A stretch of DNA of 64,000 nucleotides from Biancaea sappan (GCA_037074585.1 CM073493.1:46710001-46774000); one strand, 5' to 3'; numbered from the stretch's first letter, positions 35,401 to 47,502 are shown. The notes: a model not told the origin generated them from the letters alone. Program-made: numbers and translations.

Positions 35401-35720
35401 GAAGCTTTCACCTCGATTTTATGGCCCATATGAGATTATTGCTAAGGTTGGGCTTGTAGCATACATGTTGAGACTACCGGAGTGTACAAAGACGCACCCT
35501 ACTTTCCATGTGTCACTCCTTCGTTGTTGCCTAAATTCCTCTGTAGCCTCTGTTCATCCACCAGAAGCTTAATAGAGGAGGTGTAAGAAAAGAACCGGTG
35601 GCATTTAAGATCGAAGATTAGTTCAAAAACAAGGGAAGGTCATCACTGATGTTCTAGTTCGTTGGAATAATGGTCACGATGATGATGCCTCTTGGGAAGA
35701 ATGGCAGGAGTTGTAGACTA
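32450..35720 (+). pseudogene. Gag-pol relic of the second gypsy element
   Basis: Gag pieces lie at about 32470-33100 (a frame with LARNLFKLF antisense is a shadow). The protease tail LLGCDLILGLEWLRTLE is near 33400. RT pieces include VMPFGLSNAPTTFQNAM and VFFDDILVYSK (34126-34320), then FLGLTSYYR and RNase H (34449-34742). The integrase starts directly at the second half of its core (VNDRDPLF, SSSYHQQNDGQSEVLNRC; 34824-35162), so the zinc-binding region and first catalytic Asp are deleted. Near 35640 VLVRWNNGHDDDASWEEWQE is a chromodomain piece. Many stops and frameshifts. Confidence 0.85.
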
Positions 35721-35781
35721 AGTACCCTATTTTTGCGAAGGACCATCACACTTAAGATAAGTGTGTTTTCATAAGGGATAG

Positions 35782-36094
35782 TGTTAGGGAATAAAATGGT
35801 TAGTAAGGGTATCTTGATCAGAGTTTGGATTTGTTATGGTCATTTATGTCTTTTCATGTAAATGAGAAACCGTTGACCATGTAAGTGTATTTAAACTCAC
35901 GTGGCAACCTCTATACATTTGCGTTTTGAATGTATTATGCTTCCTATCTTCTCGATTACTTCTCTGATCTTGTCTTCTCTAATCTATCTTGATCTCTCTC
36001 TGTTCATCTTCTTTCTCTTATTCTCTCTCTCTCTGAATCTCTCTTTCTCTTGCTTATTTTTCTGAATATCGAAGTGGATAATCAACCCATATCA
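35782..36094 (+). repeat. 3' LTR of the second gypsy element
   Basis: 313 bp, TG...CA, preceded by the purine-rich AAGGGATAG. It matches 31922 to about 32200 with clear divergence. Confidence 0.88.
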
Positions 36095-36550
36095 CTCTTG
36101 GTCTCTCTCTTCTCAAATCTAGGGAAATTTGAATCTGAATATGAATATATTTAAATTTTCAAATGAAATTCTTGTCCCATCTCTGATTTTGAAACTCTTA
36201 GATTTTCATTTGTATGCAAGTAAAGGCATATTTTCCACCAAAAAAAAAACTGACGATTGATGAAAAATCCAGAAAAAATACAATAAAAACATATTTCAAT
36301 ACTTATTGACATGAGGTGAATTCATTTTGTTATGTTTTTTTCCTTTTCCATTTCTTTTTATTCCATTATTTATAAAACTTCCAAATAGATATCCTTATAG
36401 GGATTTACTTATTTGTTGACTATAATATTTAGTTTCCTATTTTTGCTTAAGTAAACTCTATAACGACTTTCTAAGGCGCCAATCTTGTAAATATGATTGA
36501 ATTTTCTTGCAATAATTAAATATATGCATGATACTTTATATATATATCCT
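36095..36550 (+). repeat. Dispersed repeat R, copy 2 (right part)
   Basis: Continues 31711-31916 after the gypsy insertion and matches 22830-23265 closely (for example CAATAATTAAATATATGCA) up to about 36545. Confidence 0.8.
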
Positions 36551-37167
36551 TAGAAACTGGAGAAGAAAAAGAAAAATTTGAAAATAGGTTTTATTAATAA
36601 ATCAAGTTTATTAATTTGTATAGTAAAGGCTAGAGAGTTCTTCATCCATGTAAGATTAGGATCCAGCTCCTAATACTTTCAAGATATTGAAAAGGAGTGT
36701 GACAGATAATGCAAATTTTGTTGAAGGTTGCTTTTACTCCATTTTTTGTGGATTTCCATTCCACAATGTAATTGTTGTCCTCTCAAATTGCTAAAATTTG
36801 CAATATGGAAGGAGTTTTTTCATGATTGCTAATGACTTTCTCAGCAAATATTAACTCAAATAGAAAAGATTTTGATATAATTTTTAGAATTCATCTTAAA
36901 ACTCCTGTGAACATAGTAATAAATTCTTAGACCACAAGATGTTTCATTGCAGTAACAGAAGTAGAATGTAGATCGTAGAATGCCCTTTAAGCCTTTAGTG
37001 GACTATTGCCAGGTGAGATATTTGTGTAGTAGCATCTCTTTTTCAACATGTTAAAAAAAAATTTAATCTTATCACTTTACGGCAAACTACAAAAAATTAC
37101 AACTCTTGCATACAAACTTCACTTTCTATATAGAAAATTTCCTTGTTTACTACATACATTTGGTATG
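36551..37167. other. Intergenic, nothing recognised
   Basis: AT-rich DNA between repeat R and the first MITE, without a supported frame. Confidence 0.45.
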
Positions 37168-37175
37168 TGTCTAAC

Positions 37176-37558
37176 CAGTGGCGTAGTCAGGACCCCTGAG
37201 TTAGGGGGTGCAAAATATAATTATTAAAATATTATAAGGGCTAAAATGAAAAAGAAGTTTAAAATTTAGAGCCAAAATATAAATTTTCAAAATATTATAT
37301 TTAAAACTGTAATTTTATCCAAAGACTTAGGGGTCAAAGTGGAAATAAAGTTCAAAATTTAGGGCCCAAATGAAACTTTTCAAAATATTGTATATAAAAT
37401 TATAATTTTAACCAAAAACTTAAGGATCAAAATAAAAAAATTTTAAAATTTAAAGTCAAAATATAAATTTTTAAAATATTATACTTAAAAATTTAATTTT
37501 AGCAAAAAATTCAGGGGGTGCATGTGCACCCCCTGAGCCTAACGTGGCTCCGCCACTG
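37176..37558 (+). mobile_element. 383 bp hAT-type MITE, copy A
   Basis: Ends CAGTGGCGTAGTCAGGAC and, on the other strand, CAGTGGCGGAGCCACG. The 8 bp TSD TGTCTAAC is perfect at 37168-37175 and 37559-37566. No coding capacity. The 8 bp TSD and CAG...CTG ends indicate hAT-type mobilisation. Almost identical to 41458-41840, which lies in the opposite orientation. Confidence 0.92.
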
Positions 37559-37568
37559 TGTCTAACAT

Positions 37569-39470
37569 TTACCCATATTGGAAGATGGAACTCAACAAAA
37601 AAATTGCATTCATTGTGAGAAGATGATAGGTTGGCATGGGCATCTTTGGTGGGAGAGATGGTGAAGGAGCTTCAAATTTTAGAACTTGATTTACTTGCGT
37701 TATGGAGGGCCTAGATGAGTGATCTGGATGAGCACCCCAAATGCCAACAACTACCAAACGTTCCATTTGTTGCTTATCAAATGCTCTGCATAGCTTTGGG
37801 CCTGCTACTTTAAGGAGCTTTCCCAATTTATAGAGCTCCCAAATCCACTCAACTACATTTGTTTCATCCTTGTGCTTAGGTCAATGGGTTTTCTTCCACT
37901 AACAATCTTCAAGAAAACAATCCCAAAGCTATATGCATCATATTCTTTTCTAGCCTTTCCAGTAATGAAGTGCTTGGGGCCAATGTAGCCCCTAGTCCCA
38001 ACTATGACTGTAGTCCTTGACCCTTTCTTATGATCCACTAACCTAGATAATCCAAAGTCACCAAGCTTCGCATTGAAATTGAAATCTAACATAATGTTGC
38101 TTGATTTGATATCCCTGTGAAGCACATATTGCTCCCACTCTTCATGCAGACACAACAATGTTGAAGCCAAATCCAAAGCAATGTTGTATCTCACTTCCCA
38201 TGCCAAGAAGCTTTTTCCATGGTATATATGTGAATCTAGACTACCATTTGGCATGAACTCAAATATCAGGAGCAAATCTTTCTTATAGCACCAACCAATG
38301 AGTTGCACCAAATTCCTATGTCTTAGTTGGTTGATGATCTGTACTTCAATTGCATATTCCTTTATTCCTCGCCTAGATTCTCTTGATATCTTTATAGCAA
38401 CATCAGAGTTTAGGTATTTTAAGAAACCTTTATAGACATCACTGAAACCACCATGCCAAGCTTCTGTGCCTCTGAAAAGTTATTTGTGGCAATTACTAGT
38501 TCATCATGGCAAAATTTTTTTGGACCATTGCCCTTTTGGAATTTATCGTCCATGTTCAAATCACTACCTAAGTACTCTTCATCATTTCCTTCAATTTTCT
38601 TCCTCTTCCACTTCAACAATAAGAAGCAAATCAACCCTAGGGAACCCACAGCAGTAGCTATATCAACACTTATCCGCTGCCAATATATGCTTCTTTCAGT
38701 TGCATGATTAGGATTGGGGGTTTGGGTATCTAAAATTGAACTAAATGACCATGATCACAGGAGATGATGTTCAGATGAGTTTCTTGTTATAGCTAAGAAG
38801 CCAAAAATAACCCACTCTAGTAAGAACTTGCTCGGACCAACTTCATATGATATAGTGGTTCCACCAGGACTAGGTAAATTTAAATGTTGCAATTCAATAG
38901 AGACACTCATATGAAGAGTAGTGGAATTATACTCGATGCTAAAAACAACTGGATGTCCAAGAACATGTATTGTTGATTCCTTAACTGATTCAGATTTCAT
39001 GGAGTTTATATCAATACCTACATGTATAAACCCTAGGTCCTACTTATTTAGGTAACTATCAAAATCTACTGCCACAGAAGAATATTTGGTTGACTTTGGT
39101 ATTTGGTCACCACTCACAAGACCAAGATCACCTCCTTCCTCAATATTCTTTATGAAAGAGAGATTTCGGTCTACCAAAAAGAATGTGAATCCATCTCCTA
39201 AGGTTGTTTTTATGGATTTGAACTAATAGAGATAGAAAATGAAGTCCGAAAGTCACTGAGTTTTCTTGAGGTCTTATCCCAAAGATGCATCTTTTGGGTA
39301 CTTGTGATTTGCCCCATTTCGTAAGTGGAATTACTCTACTGGCCTGATGAGAGTGTGATATAGTCCGACAAATCTGATATATCGAAAACTTTAAAAGCAT
39401 CTCCTTCCAGCTCGACATTGGCTTTCTCAAAGCCTAGTGGTGTAAAAATTTTCATTTCTCACAACTCAAC
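37569..39470 (-). pseudogene. L-type lectin receptor kinase, copy 2 (decayed)
   Basis: From the right: lectin domain (MHLWDKTSRKLSDFRTSFS; VSGDQIPKSTKYSSVAVDF) with stops and frameshifts. Then WVIFGFLAITRNSSEHHLL ends at a TGA (38755-38757), the same aligned position as the stops of copies 1 and 3. Next SWSFSSILDTQ, a membrane segment (VGSLGLICFLLLKWKRKK), and a kinase with a disrupted ATP loop. HRDIKSSN and DFGLSRL are intact, but APE has become GPK. The C-terminal part (FEAPSPSLPPKMPMPTY) is in a separate frame after TAG. A decayed receptor, on the opposite strand from copies 1 and 3. Confidence 0.9.
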
Positions 39471-40634
39471 GTCGAAATATATAAATAATGACAAAAAAAG
39501 TTTTATTCATGGGCTAAAGAGATAAGTCTAATCTTATTTAACGACTGAAACATAGCTTTCAATCATGATAGTATAATAATTTGAAGAAAGAACAATTTTA
39601 TAGACTAAAATACTAAAATTGATAACTTATCACTAATCTGCCTAGAGTGTGTTTGACAAGTCAAATAAGCTAGTTTATAGTATGTTTGACTAGTTTATAA
39701 GTTTGTTTGACCAAATTAGAAGTGTTTGGTACACAAGTTTATTTGAATAGCTTATAACTATATATGAAACGCTACTTTAAGTAACTTATAACTTATAACT
39801 TATAGTTTTTATATTTTGCTTCCTCTTTTATTTTTATTATTTTATTAAAATTCTAATATTATCTTACTCATAACCCGAAACACAATTTCTTCTTCTCCAG
39901 GCTCGTAACACAATATTGTTAATCTATTGTGAGACACTAGAAGATATGTTTGCACTATTTGCACTATTTATTTTAATTTTTAATAAATTTTTTTATCTTT
40001 AAAAAATATTATAATAGTTCAAATTAACTAAAAAACTTAAAATTATAATTGCCTAAAAATATATTTTTGTCTAAAAATAAAATTTTATATTACCTAAAAA
40101 TATATTTTTGTCTAAAAATAAAATTTGTATAAAATATCATATAAGTTTGTTATTTTATGTCATTTTACATTTATCAGCTAATTCAATAGTTAATTTTAGC
40201 AAACACATCTAATTTGATAAGCTAGTTTAACAACTTCTAGTTTTCAACTAAAAATTAGCTTTTAAACTTTTACTTAACTTTTACCTAAATTATCAATTAT
40301 TTTTATTAAACATAACCCTAATTGAATTTGATTACTAATGCTAGCTCTAATACCAATATGGTGTACAATTAGAACGAAAACAACAAACAATCCCCAGTAT
40401 CAAAAAATTGTTAAATATGGCATCTTAAGTGACAATAATGAGTAATTAAAAAACATATTTATAAGGTCCAAGAAACTGCATTCCCTGGATAAAAGGAGGG
40501 GCCGGGGTATCTATTCATAGGAAGAAGAAATAAGAAATACTCAAGTAGATCACTATTGTTAATCGTAGAAAAATTCAAATATAGTAAAAATCTCAATAAT
40601 TTCAGATGATAATAATTAAAAATAATCTGAATTT
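39471..40634. other. Insertion-like spacer within LecRK copy 2
   Basis: Separates the lectin domain from its signal-peptide start. About 39645-40330 is AT-rich with AAGCTAGTTTA/TAGCTTATAAC-type words in both orientations and possible TIR-like edges (GTGTGTTTGAC against a TTATGTTTAA-like end), suggesting an AT-rich MITE. No matching TSD was found. Confidence 0.4.
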
Positions 40635-40799
40635 CTATCTTTTCGACTGCATCTCACCTTGGTAATCAAAGACCAGTGGGTTACCTTGGTAATCAAAGAC
40701 CAGTGGGTTTGCAGTTGCGGGAGTAGGTATTGGAATAAGGATGCCGAAGATGGTTGTTATTATGTAAATGATGAGAAGACCAACGTGCCAAGCAGCCAT
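40635..40799 (-). pseudogene. Signal-peptide start of LecRK copy 2 with a duplicated 9-residue motif
   Basis: A 54-codon frame from ATG 40799: a hydrophobic signal (GLLIIYIITTIFGILIPIP), then NPLVFDYQG twice in tandem, then a short end and TAG. PLxFDYQG is a usual start of a mature LecRK lectin domain. The doubling comes from a 27 bp tandem repeat (40656-40682, 40683-40709). It lies 1.2 kb upstream of the rest of copy 2, on the same strand and in the right order. Confidence 0.7.
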
Positions 40800-41449
40800 T
40801 CTGAGCTGAAGAACTCTACCATGAACTCTATGGTATAAATGTCACTTTTTCTTTTTGTTTTGTTTCGTTTTTTTTTTTAAAGATGAATGATTTAGAGTCG
40901 GAGCTCCCAATTTTCATTCTTTTATTTCGTTTTGGAGTTTATGTGGCAACCTTTGTTCTTGGAAATTTCTCCACAGCTCAAGTAGGCATATCTTGACCAA
41001 TGTTTCGTGTTTCGATCTTTGGAACAGATTAAGAGAAATGTATATTAATCATGTACATGCTGTAGTCTACTGTTTTCCCATATGTAAATTAATCATCTTA
41101 ATTTGCTTTATCTTATTTATGTAACTTGAGAAATTTCCATTTTTATTTTATCTCGGAATGTCAAATTTGACATTAACCCAATTGTTTAACCTACATCCAA
41201 ATTAAACACAATTGGACCCTCATTTAGTGCACTCATACTTGACCTGGTCATAATTAAATGAGTTTTGTCTAATTACCAAAACAATAAAATAAATGAGTTT
41301 TGTCTCAATTTAATCCATATGGTAAGTTATAGAAGAGTTGGCACTTGATCCATATGGTGTTTTGGATTATACAGTGTAATGTGTATATTTTCCATAAGAA
41401 ACTTGTCTCTTGCGCATAGGTATTTTCTAGAAGAAGCTTTCCTCCTATT
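40800..41449. other. Upstream DNA of LecRK copy 2, nothing recognised
   Basis: Would hold the promoter of copy 2 on the minus strand; no convincing TATA box was identified. Confidence 0.4.
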
Positions 41450-41457
41450 GCCTCAGG

Positions 41458-41840
41458 CAGTGGCGGAGCCACGTTAGGCTCAGGGGGTGCACATGCACCC
41501 CCTGAATTTTTTGCTAAAATTAAATTTTTAAGTATAATATTTTAAAAATTTATATTTTGACTTTAAATTTTAAAATTTTTTTATTTTGATCCTTAAGTTT
41601 TTGGTTAAAATTATAATTTTATATACAATATTTTGAAAAGTTTCATTTGGGCCCTAAATTTTGAACTTTCTTTCCACTTTGACCCCTAAGTCTTTGGATA
41701 AAATTACAGTTTTAAATATAATATTTTGAAAATTTATATTTTGGCTCTAAATTTTAAACTTCTTTTTCATTTTAGCCCTTATAATATTTTAATAATTATA
41801 TTTTGCACCCCCTAACTCAGGGGTCCTGACTACGCCACTG
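41458..41840 (-). mobile_element. 383 bp hAT-type MITE, copy B (inverted relative to copy A)
   Basis: Same length as copy A and nearly identical when reverse-complemented. TSD GCCTCAGG (41450-41457) against GCCTCAGA (41841-41848), 7 of 8 matching. Its own TSD shows an independent insertion rather than a segmental inversion. Confidence 0.9.
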
Positions 41841-41848
41841 GCCTCAGA

Positions 41849-43980
41849 CTCCTATGCACAGGAGGTCCTTGGAGCCTTTGAATCACTATTTATTTAGTCT
41901 TTTTTCAATGATTTTATTTATTTTTAAAAAAAATTATAATTATCATTTCATGTTTATTATTGTATTTATAATTATCATTAATTCAGTTGATACTTGTAAA
42001 AAATTTTAAAAAATTAAAAAAATTAAAAATTAAAATAAAAGACTAAATAAATTGGAGCCATTGGATGAAAATGATCCAACGACTCTAAAAAAGCTTCCAG
42101 CACATAGGTGATTACCATTAGACAATGGACGTTTTTCTTTTCATTACAATTGTTTTTTTATTGTTCTATTCAAAAAAAAGAATATGTGATCTGGAGATTG
42201 TGTAATCAATTTAATGATCAACAAGTTATCAAAAAATTGTTTTCCGATAAGAATTTGGTTCAGGGACAAATGGAATCCAAAAGCTTCCAGCACATAGGTG
42301 ACTAAGCCTAAAACACCCACATGTAAAACGCTTCATAGTTCACGAGTCCAAAAACACTTTATTAAATCAGAAATAATAATAGAGTTCAGTTGGATTTAGG
42401 ACCTATTCTCATATTGAGTTTAACCAATGAAATTATGAAATTGACCAAATTGATTCTCTAATTTTGATTGTTTAAGTTTCAACCATATTCACAGTTTTTT
42501 TTTCTGTAGCTATAATAAACTTAATCCATGCTTACTAAATTTTTTTTTACATAATGTGAGGAAAGGAAAAACTTATGATATTTTTAATTTCCATAGTAAG
42601 GAAAAATATAAAAAAAAAATAGAGTACCTCATGTCAGCTACAACAGTTTATTCATAATATATATCAACATATAACACCCATAGAAAAAATATCACTATGC
42701 CAAAAATGAATATTGAGGGAGTAAATTGCACATTGAAGAAAATTTGAGGGATAAAGGGCAATATTGCTATTTAAATATTGGTGGTGAATGGCGATGGGCA
42801 ATAGGTAATTTGACCATTAGTTAATTTTTAGACCAAATAAAACCTCAATTGCAGTAGAGAGTACTTCATGAGAAGCCAAATATACATTTGTTTTTTCTTC
42901 GCTAAATTGTCATTTTTCTGCCATAAACAAACTGTTTAAACCCAGGCCTATTTGATTCATTTTCAAAATTTATAATTGGGCCTAAAATCCAATGGTATAG
43001 TGACATGGTGATTCGAATCAAATTAAAACCGATTTCAAGTATGACGAGCGGTGGGCCCCTATTGGGCGACAGGTAATAATATTTAGAATAAATTATAATT
43101 CACAAAAAAAAAGAATTAATTATATGGTTTTTATAAATTTTTAAATCACTTTTTTTTACACGATATGTACTTTTAATCTAACTTTATATTTTTACACCCA
43201 AAAGTTCATCACTGTCCCTTTTTACTTCTATTTAATAATTTAGCGTTACATATATTTTTTACTGAAATACTATTAATTAATTTAGAATTAAATAATGCAA
43301 GTATTTTATTATTTTATATAAAAGAAATAGGAAAACACTTAACGGAAAATATTTTAATCAAAAACTATATAGTAGTAGGTTATCAACATAAAAAGGGACT
43401 ATAGCGGCTCTTTAACCGTGAAAAATTTAAATTGTAGTAAAGTGATATATTTTGTAATTGAATATTTGAATGTGAGGAGAGTGTATATTTAAAAAATAAA
43501 AGGGTCACGTAATATTAGAAATTTGTAGAGGATGAGAGTGTAAATCAGTTTGATAATCATCAATGACTTGAGACCAAAAAAAAAAAATGAAAATAACATT
43601 TTGGTTATTTTTAAAAGATTTGTTTTTGAAATATCCAAGTAAAATCAAATTATTGTTTTTCTCCAAAAAAATCACTTTTTACACAACAAATGGAAGAAAT
43701 GTTTTTCTTAACTAAATTTAAATTTAGTCCAAGAAAAATGTGTGGATCGATTATTTAGATCATAAAAATTTAACTTTATACAATTTAATTCTTAAATGTT
43801 GTAAATTGTTTCACATTGTTATTGATGGGTTAGTTTTTCAAAAATAAATAAATATACAATTTGACCCTATAAAATGATTAATTTGAATTTTGGACTGAGT
43901 CTATGATAGAATACAGAGTGTAAATACTGAACGATGCAACTCTGCTCTCTGCTCTTTCTGGTGTGGTCTTGGGTAGCTCA
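41849..43980. other. AT-rich intergenic DNA with a 23 bp direct repeat, no gene
   Basis: AAAAGCTTCCAGCACATAGGTGA occurs at 42089-42111 and 42279-42301, flanking about 170 bp. No recognised protein; the frame 42108-42305 starts in one repeat and ends in the other and is unsupported. The remainder is AT-rich. Confidence 0.5.
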
Positions 43981-43986
43981 TTTTCT

Positions 43987-46610
43987 GTTAGCACAATTTG
44001 TTATTATTCACGCATATATTCCCTTATTTGTACAGATATAAATACCCTGTACCGTTGCTTCTGATGAATAGAGAAAACCATTATTCTGCAACCGTTACAT
44101 GGTATCAGAACCTTATACTGTTAACGAAATTGACGCCTTGCTTGTTGCTCAAGAGGTTCGTTTTGAGAAGCATATTAAGGTCACTGACTCTACTGAAAAA
44201 GTTACAGTAAATATAGCCACTTCAGATCACAAGGATAAAATCAGTAACAATAAGAACAATTCTCAACAAAGCTTTTCCCAGCAAAATTTTTCAGGATATT
44301 TCAGAGGCAATTTTCAAGGACGTGGTGGCAGATCCTTTGGAAGAGGTAGGGGTCGCTCCAACAGAAATGGTGGACGCTTCGTGGTATGCCAACTGTGCAA
44401 CAAACTGGGACATACTCTTATTTCCAGCATCCAGCATCCATCAATGGCTTCAGGATACACTCACAGCCTCGACCCACAATCAACTATGTTGCACTCTATG
44501 CTGGACCTGAAACCTTGTATGATTCAGCATGGTATCCGAACTCAGGCGCCTCTACTCATATCACGTCAGACGGCAGTAATCTGATGCAAAAATCAGATTA
44601 TAATGGAAGTGATCAGTTGTATGTTGGTAATGGTAAAGGATTGCCTATTAAGTATTAAACAGATTGGCAAATCTGGCACTCATACCTTCTATTTTAATAA
44701 TCTTCTTCATGTACCTCACATTACAAGAAATTTTATTAGTGTCTCCAAATTTGAACATGATAAATCTGTCTATTTTGAGTTTCATGCTCATAAATGTCTT
44801 GTGAAGTCTCAGGATACTCATCAAGTCATTCGGGAAAGGGAGCACAACAGTGAAGGCCTCTACTGTTTACCTTATTTTAAATCCATTTCAGTTGATTCAA
44901 AGCCTTTGCAATTAATTTACTCTGATTGATGGGGACCAGCTCCTATGATATCTTCTAATGGAAACAAGTACTATCTGAGTTTTGTTGATGCCTATACAAG
45001 GTTCACCTGGATTTTTCCATTAAAAACTAAATCCGATGCTTTTCCTACTTTCTTGGTCTTTAAAAAGCTTATTGAAAATCAACTTGACGTAACCATCAAA
45101 GCTATTCAGACAGATTGGGGAGGCAAATTTAGAGTGTTTCAAAAATATCTAAGTGTGAGTGGCATAATTCATTGTGTAATTTGTCCATATGCTCACTTAC
45201 AAAATGGGAATGCTGAAAGGAAGCATCGTCATGTTGTGGAAACGGGTCTATCTATGCTTGCACATGCTAAGATGCCACTGAAATTCTGGGAACAAGCTTT
45301 TGTTACTGTTGTTTTTATCATCAATAGACTTCCACCCACAGCAGAAAGTAACACGTCTCCTCTTGAAAATTTGTTGTGTTAAACCAAATTATTCATTTCT
45401 TATAGTCTTTGGGTGCTTGTGTTATCCTTTGCTTCTTCCCTATAAAAGCACAAACTTGATTTTCGTTCTGTTGAATGTGTGTTCTTGGGATATAGCACCT
45501 CTCATAAAGGATATTTGTGTATGGCTTCCAATGGTCGAGTCTATATATCTCGGGATGTTAAATTTGATGAGAATTCTTTTCCCTACCAAGACTGCTTTCT
45601 TCTTCTCCTTTTTCTAATATCTCAGACAATCATGCATCAATACAAATTCCTATTGATTATTCTAATTCCCAATATGATCTTAATAGTGATCCATTACCAT
45701 TATCATCTTCATTACAACATATCTCTAACACCGTCTCCACTAGTTGCATTGGTGCAGATTCACGGTCTGAAGACATTCATCATGATGTCTCAACACCTAC
45801 TCGATTTTCGCCTACTCAATCAGTACAGGATGTGAATCTCCGACCTGCTAACTCAGAAGAAGTTCATCATGATGGTTCCACTTCTTCCTCTTATTCAACA
45901 AGACATAAGTTGCCATCTCCTCAAACTCTTCCACAGCCTACTCATCCCATGATCACAAGATCATCAGAGGCTGGAATCAGTGAGAAAAAGGCCTTTATTG
46001 TTACTGCAGATCCAAGAGGCTTTAGCAATACCAGAATGGTGTATTGCTATGCTTGACGAATATACAACGCTTATGAAGAATAACACTTGGACACTTGTTC
46101 CTCTCCCTGCTCATAGGAAGGCAATTGGATGTCGCTGGATATTTAAAGTTAAACAAAATGTAGACGGGTCACTTAATCGGTGTAAAGCACGACTGGTTGC
46201 TGAAGTGAACCATCAAAAATCGGGTTTTAATTTCTCCAAGACGTTCTCACCAGTTGTCCGGCCCACCACAATTCTACAGTACTTTCTATTGTAGTTACAA
46301 AAGGTTGGGACATCTATCAGCTGAATGTAAATAACGCTTTTCTCAGTGGATAGTTGAATGAGTCCTGGTTTCGAGAAGGAATCGAATTTGGTGTGTAAAT
46401 TCCATAAAGCACTATATGGATTACGACAGGCACCTCGGTCTTGGTTTAAACGATTAGCAAAAACACTTATTATGGATTCATTCAAAGCAAGAGTGATTTC
46501 TCCCTGTTCATTAACCTCTCATCTACTGAAGTCACTTGCGGATATGGGCCTTACACACTACTTTTTAGGTTTGAGGTTACGAAAAATAGATAGGTTTAAA
46601 AATGGGTCAG
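43987..46610 (+). mobile_element. Ty1/copia retrotransposon, 5' part only
   Basis: A probable short 5' LTR (43987-44099, TGTTAGCACA...CCGTTACA, with ATAAAT near 44040) is followed directly by the primer-binding site TGGTATCAGAAC at 44100. Then come gag, protease, integrase and part of the reverse transcriptase. No 3' LTR was found; similarity is lost after about 46600, near an (AT)n run. Confidence 0.8.
44099..46610 (+). pseudogene. Copia gag-pol relic (gag, protease, integrase, partial RT)
   Basis: Gag end with an RG-rich stretch and a broken zinc knuckle (CQLCNKLGHTL). Protease site (WYPNSGASTHIT). Integrase core 44945-45382 (FVDAYTRFTWIFPLKTKS; Asp replaced in TDWGGKF, where the family has D-G-G-x-E; QNGNAERKHRHV). 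RT pieces IGCRWIFKVKQNVDGS and ALYGLRQAPRSWFKRL. The YVDD active site is deleted: the sequence goes from SFKARV almost directly to LTHYFLGL. Many stops and frameshifts. Confidence 0.86.
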
Positions 46611-47258
46611 TTTTTTCTTTAAATATATATATATATATATATATTACAAAAAATATATTATTTAATATAGATAATTTTATTTTATCACATTTTTATATTT
46701 TATAACCTTATATTCAATAAATATATTAAATTTAAATATGAAAACTTTTTATTTTTTAAAAATAAATATAAATTTTTTAAATTTAAATATAATTTGTTAC
46801 TTTTGAAGGAAAATATGAAAACTTAAAGTTATTGGTTCTTTAAAAATATTAAAGAAGTAATTTTTTACCTGTATAAATTGTATTTAATAAAAAATTAATG
46901 AATTTTTTATCAAAACAATTTAAAATTATTTTTTTAATATAAAAATTGATTAAAAAAATAGAGTGGCCAACAGGTCGACTTGTTTAGGCACACGGGCCAA
47001 GACGTGCGGTCTTGGTCTTAGTAAAGAGGTCCAAAGACCTAAACAAGCTTGCCCGTAAGGCCCATTTAACATTTGGCCTATTTTACAGTGCTATATAGAG
47101 CACTAATAATAAGGAATTAAAAAACATCAAAGCCAAAGAAGAATGAAGAGAGATTCAAAGAAGAAAGAAAGCTTCACCTTGGACCCCTACTCATCTACAC
47201 CGAACCAATAGAGGTTTTTACAACTATTTCTTCCGTTGGGGTTCTGAAATAGCTTGGC
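46611..47258. other. AT-rich spacer, nothing recognised
   Basis: Follows the truncated copia element. AT-rich, with (AT)n at 46625-46645. No supported gene. Confidence 0.45.
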
Positions 47259-47263
47259 ATTTT

Positions 47264-47502
47264 AGTTAAATAATGTCTTCAGTTTCTGTTATGTACTCTT
47301 GTTATATTTCATTTAGTTGTAAACTGTGTGTTTTCAGTTTATATTTCCGTTGTGGCCGTTGTTAGTTAAGTGGCCTTAGTTTGTTGTGGGTCACTTGTAT
47401 AAAGTCTGGTGTGTGTGTGTGTGTGTTTTCGAGATATACAGAAGAGTTTTTCATTCTCCCCTGTTCCGTTTACTCTTTCTCTCTTTCGAGTATATTTTCT
47501 CT
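47264..47502 (+). repeat. 5' LTR of the outer copia element
   Basis: 239 bp, with an internal (GT)n run near 47410-47427 that is shorter than in the 3' LTR. Confidence 0.88.

Larger units (their letters stand above)
31922..36094 (+). mobile_element. Second Ty3/gypsy chromovirus, old and internally deleted
   Basis: Inserted within repeat R: the R sequence breaks at 31921 and resumes at 36095, with the 5 bp TSD CTCTT on both sides (31917-31921 and 36095-36099). The 3' LTR (35782-36094) starts TGTTAGGG and ends ATATCA. The 5' LTR starts TATTAGGG, a TG to TA change, and loses similarity after about 32200; no primer-binding site is visible. Coding pieces for gag, protease, RT, RNase H, integrase and chromodomain are all broken, and the region between RNase H and the integrase core is missing. 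Confidence 0.88.

Noticed and set aside
37176..41840. A single large inversion or long-TIR transposon bounded by the two 383 bp arms
   Set aside because: Each arm has its own complete ends and a different 8 bp TSD, so they are two independent insertions.
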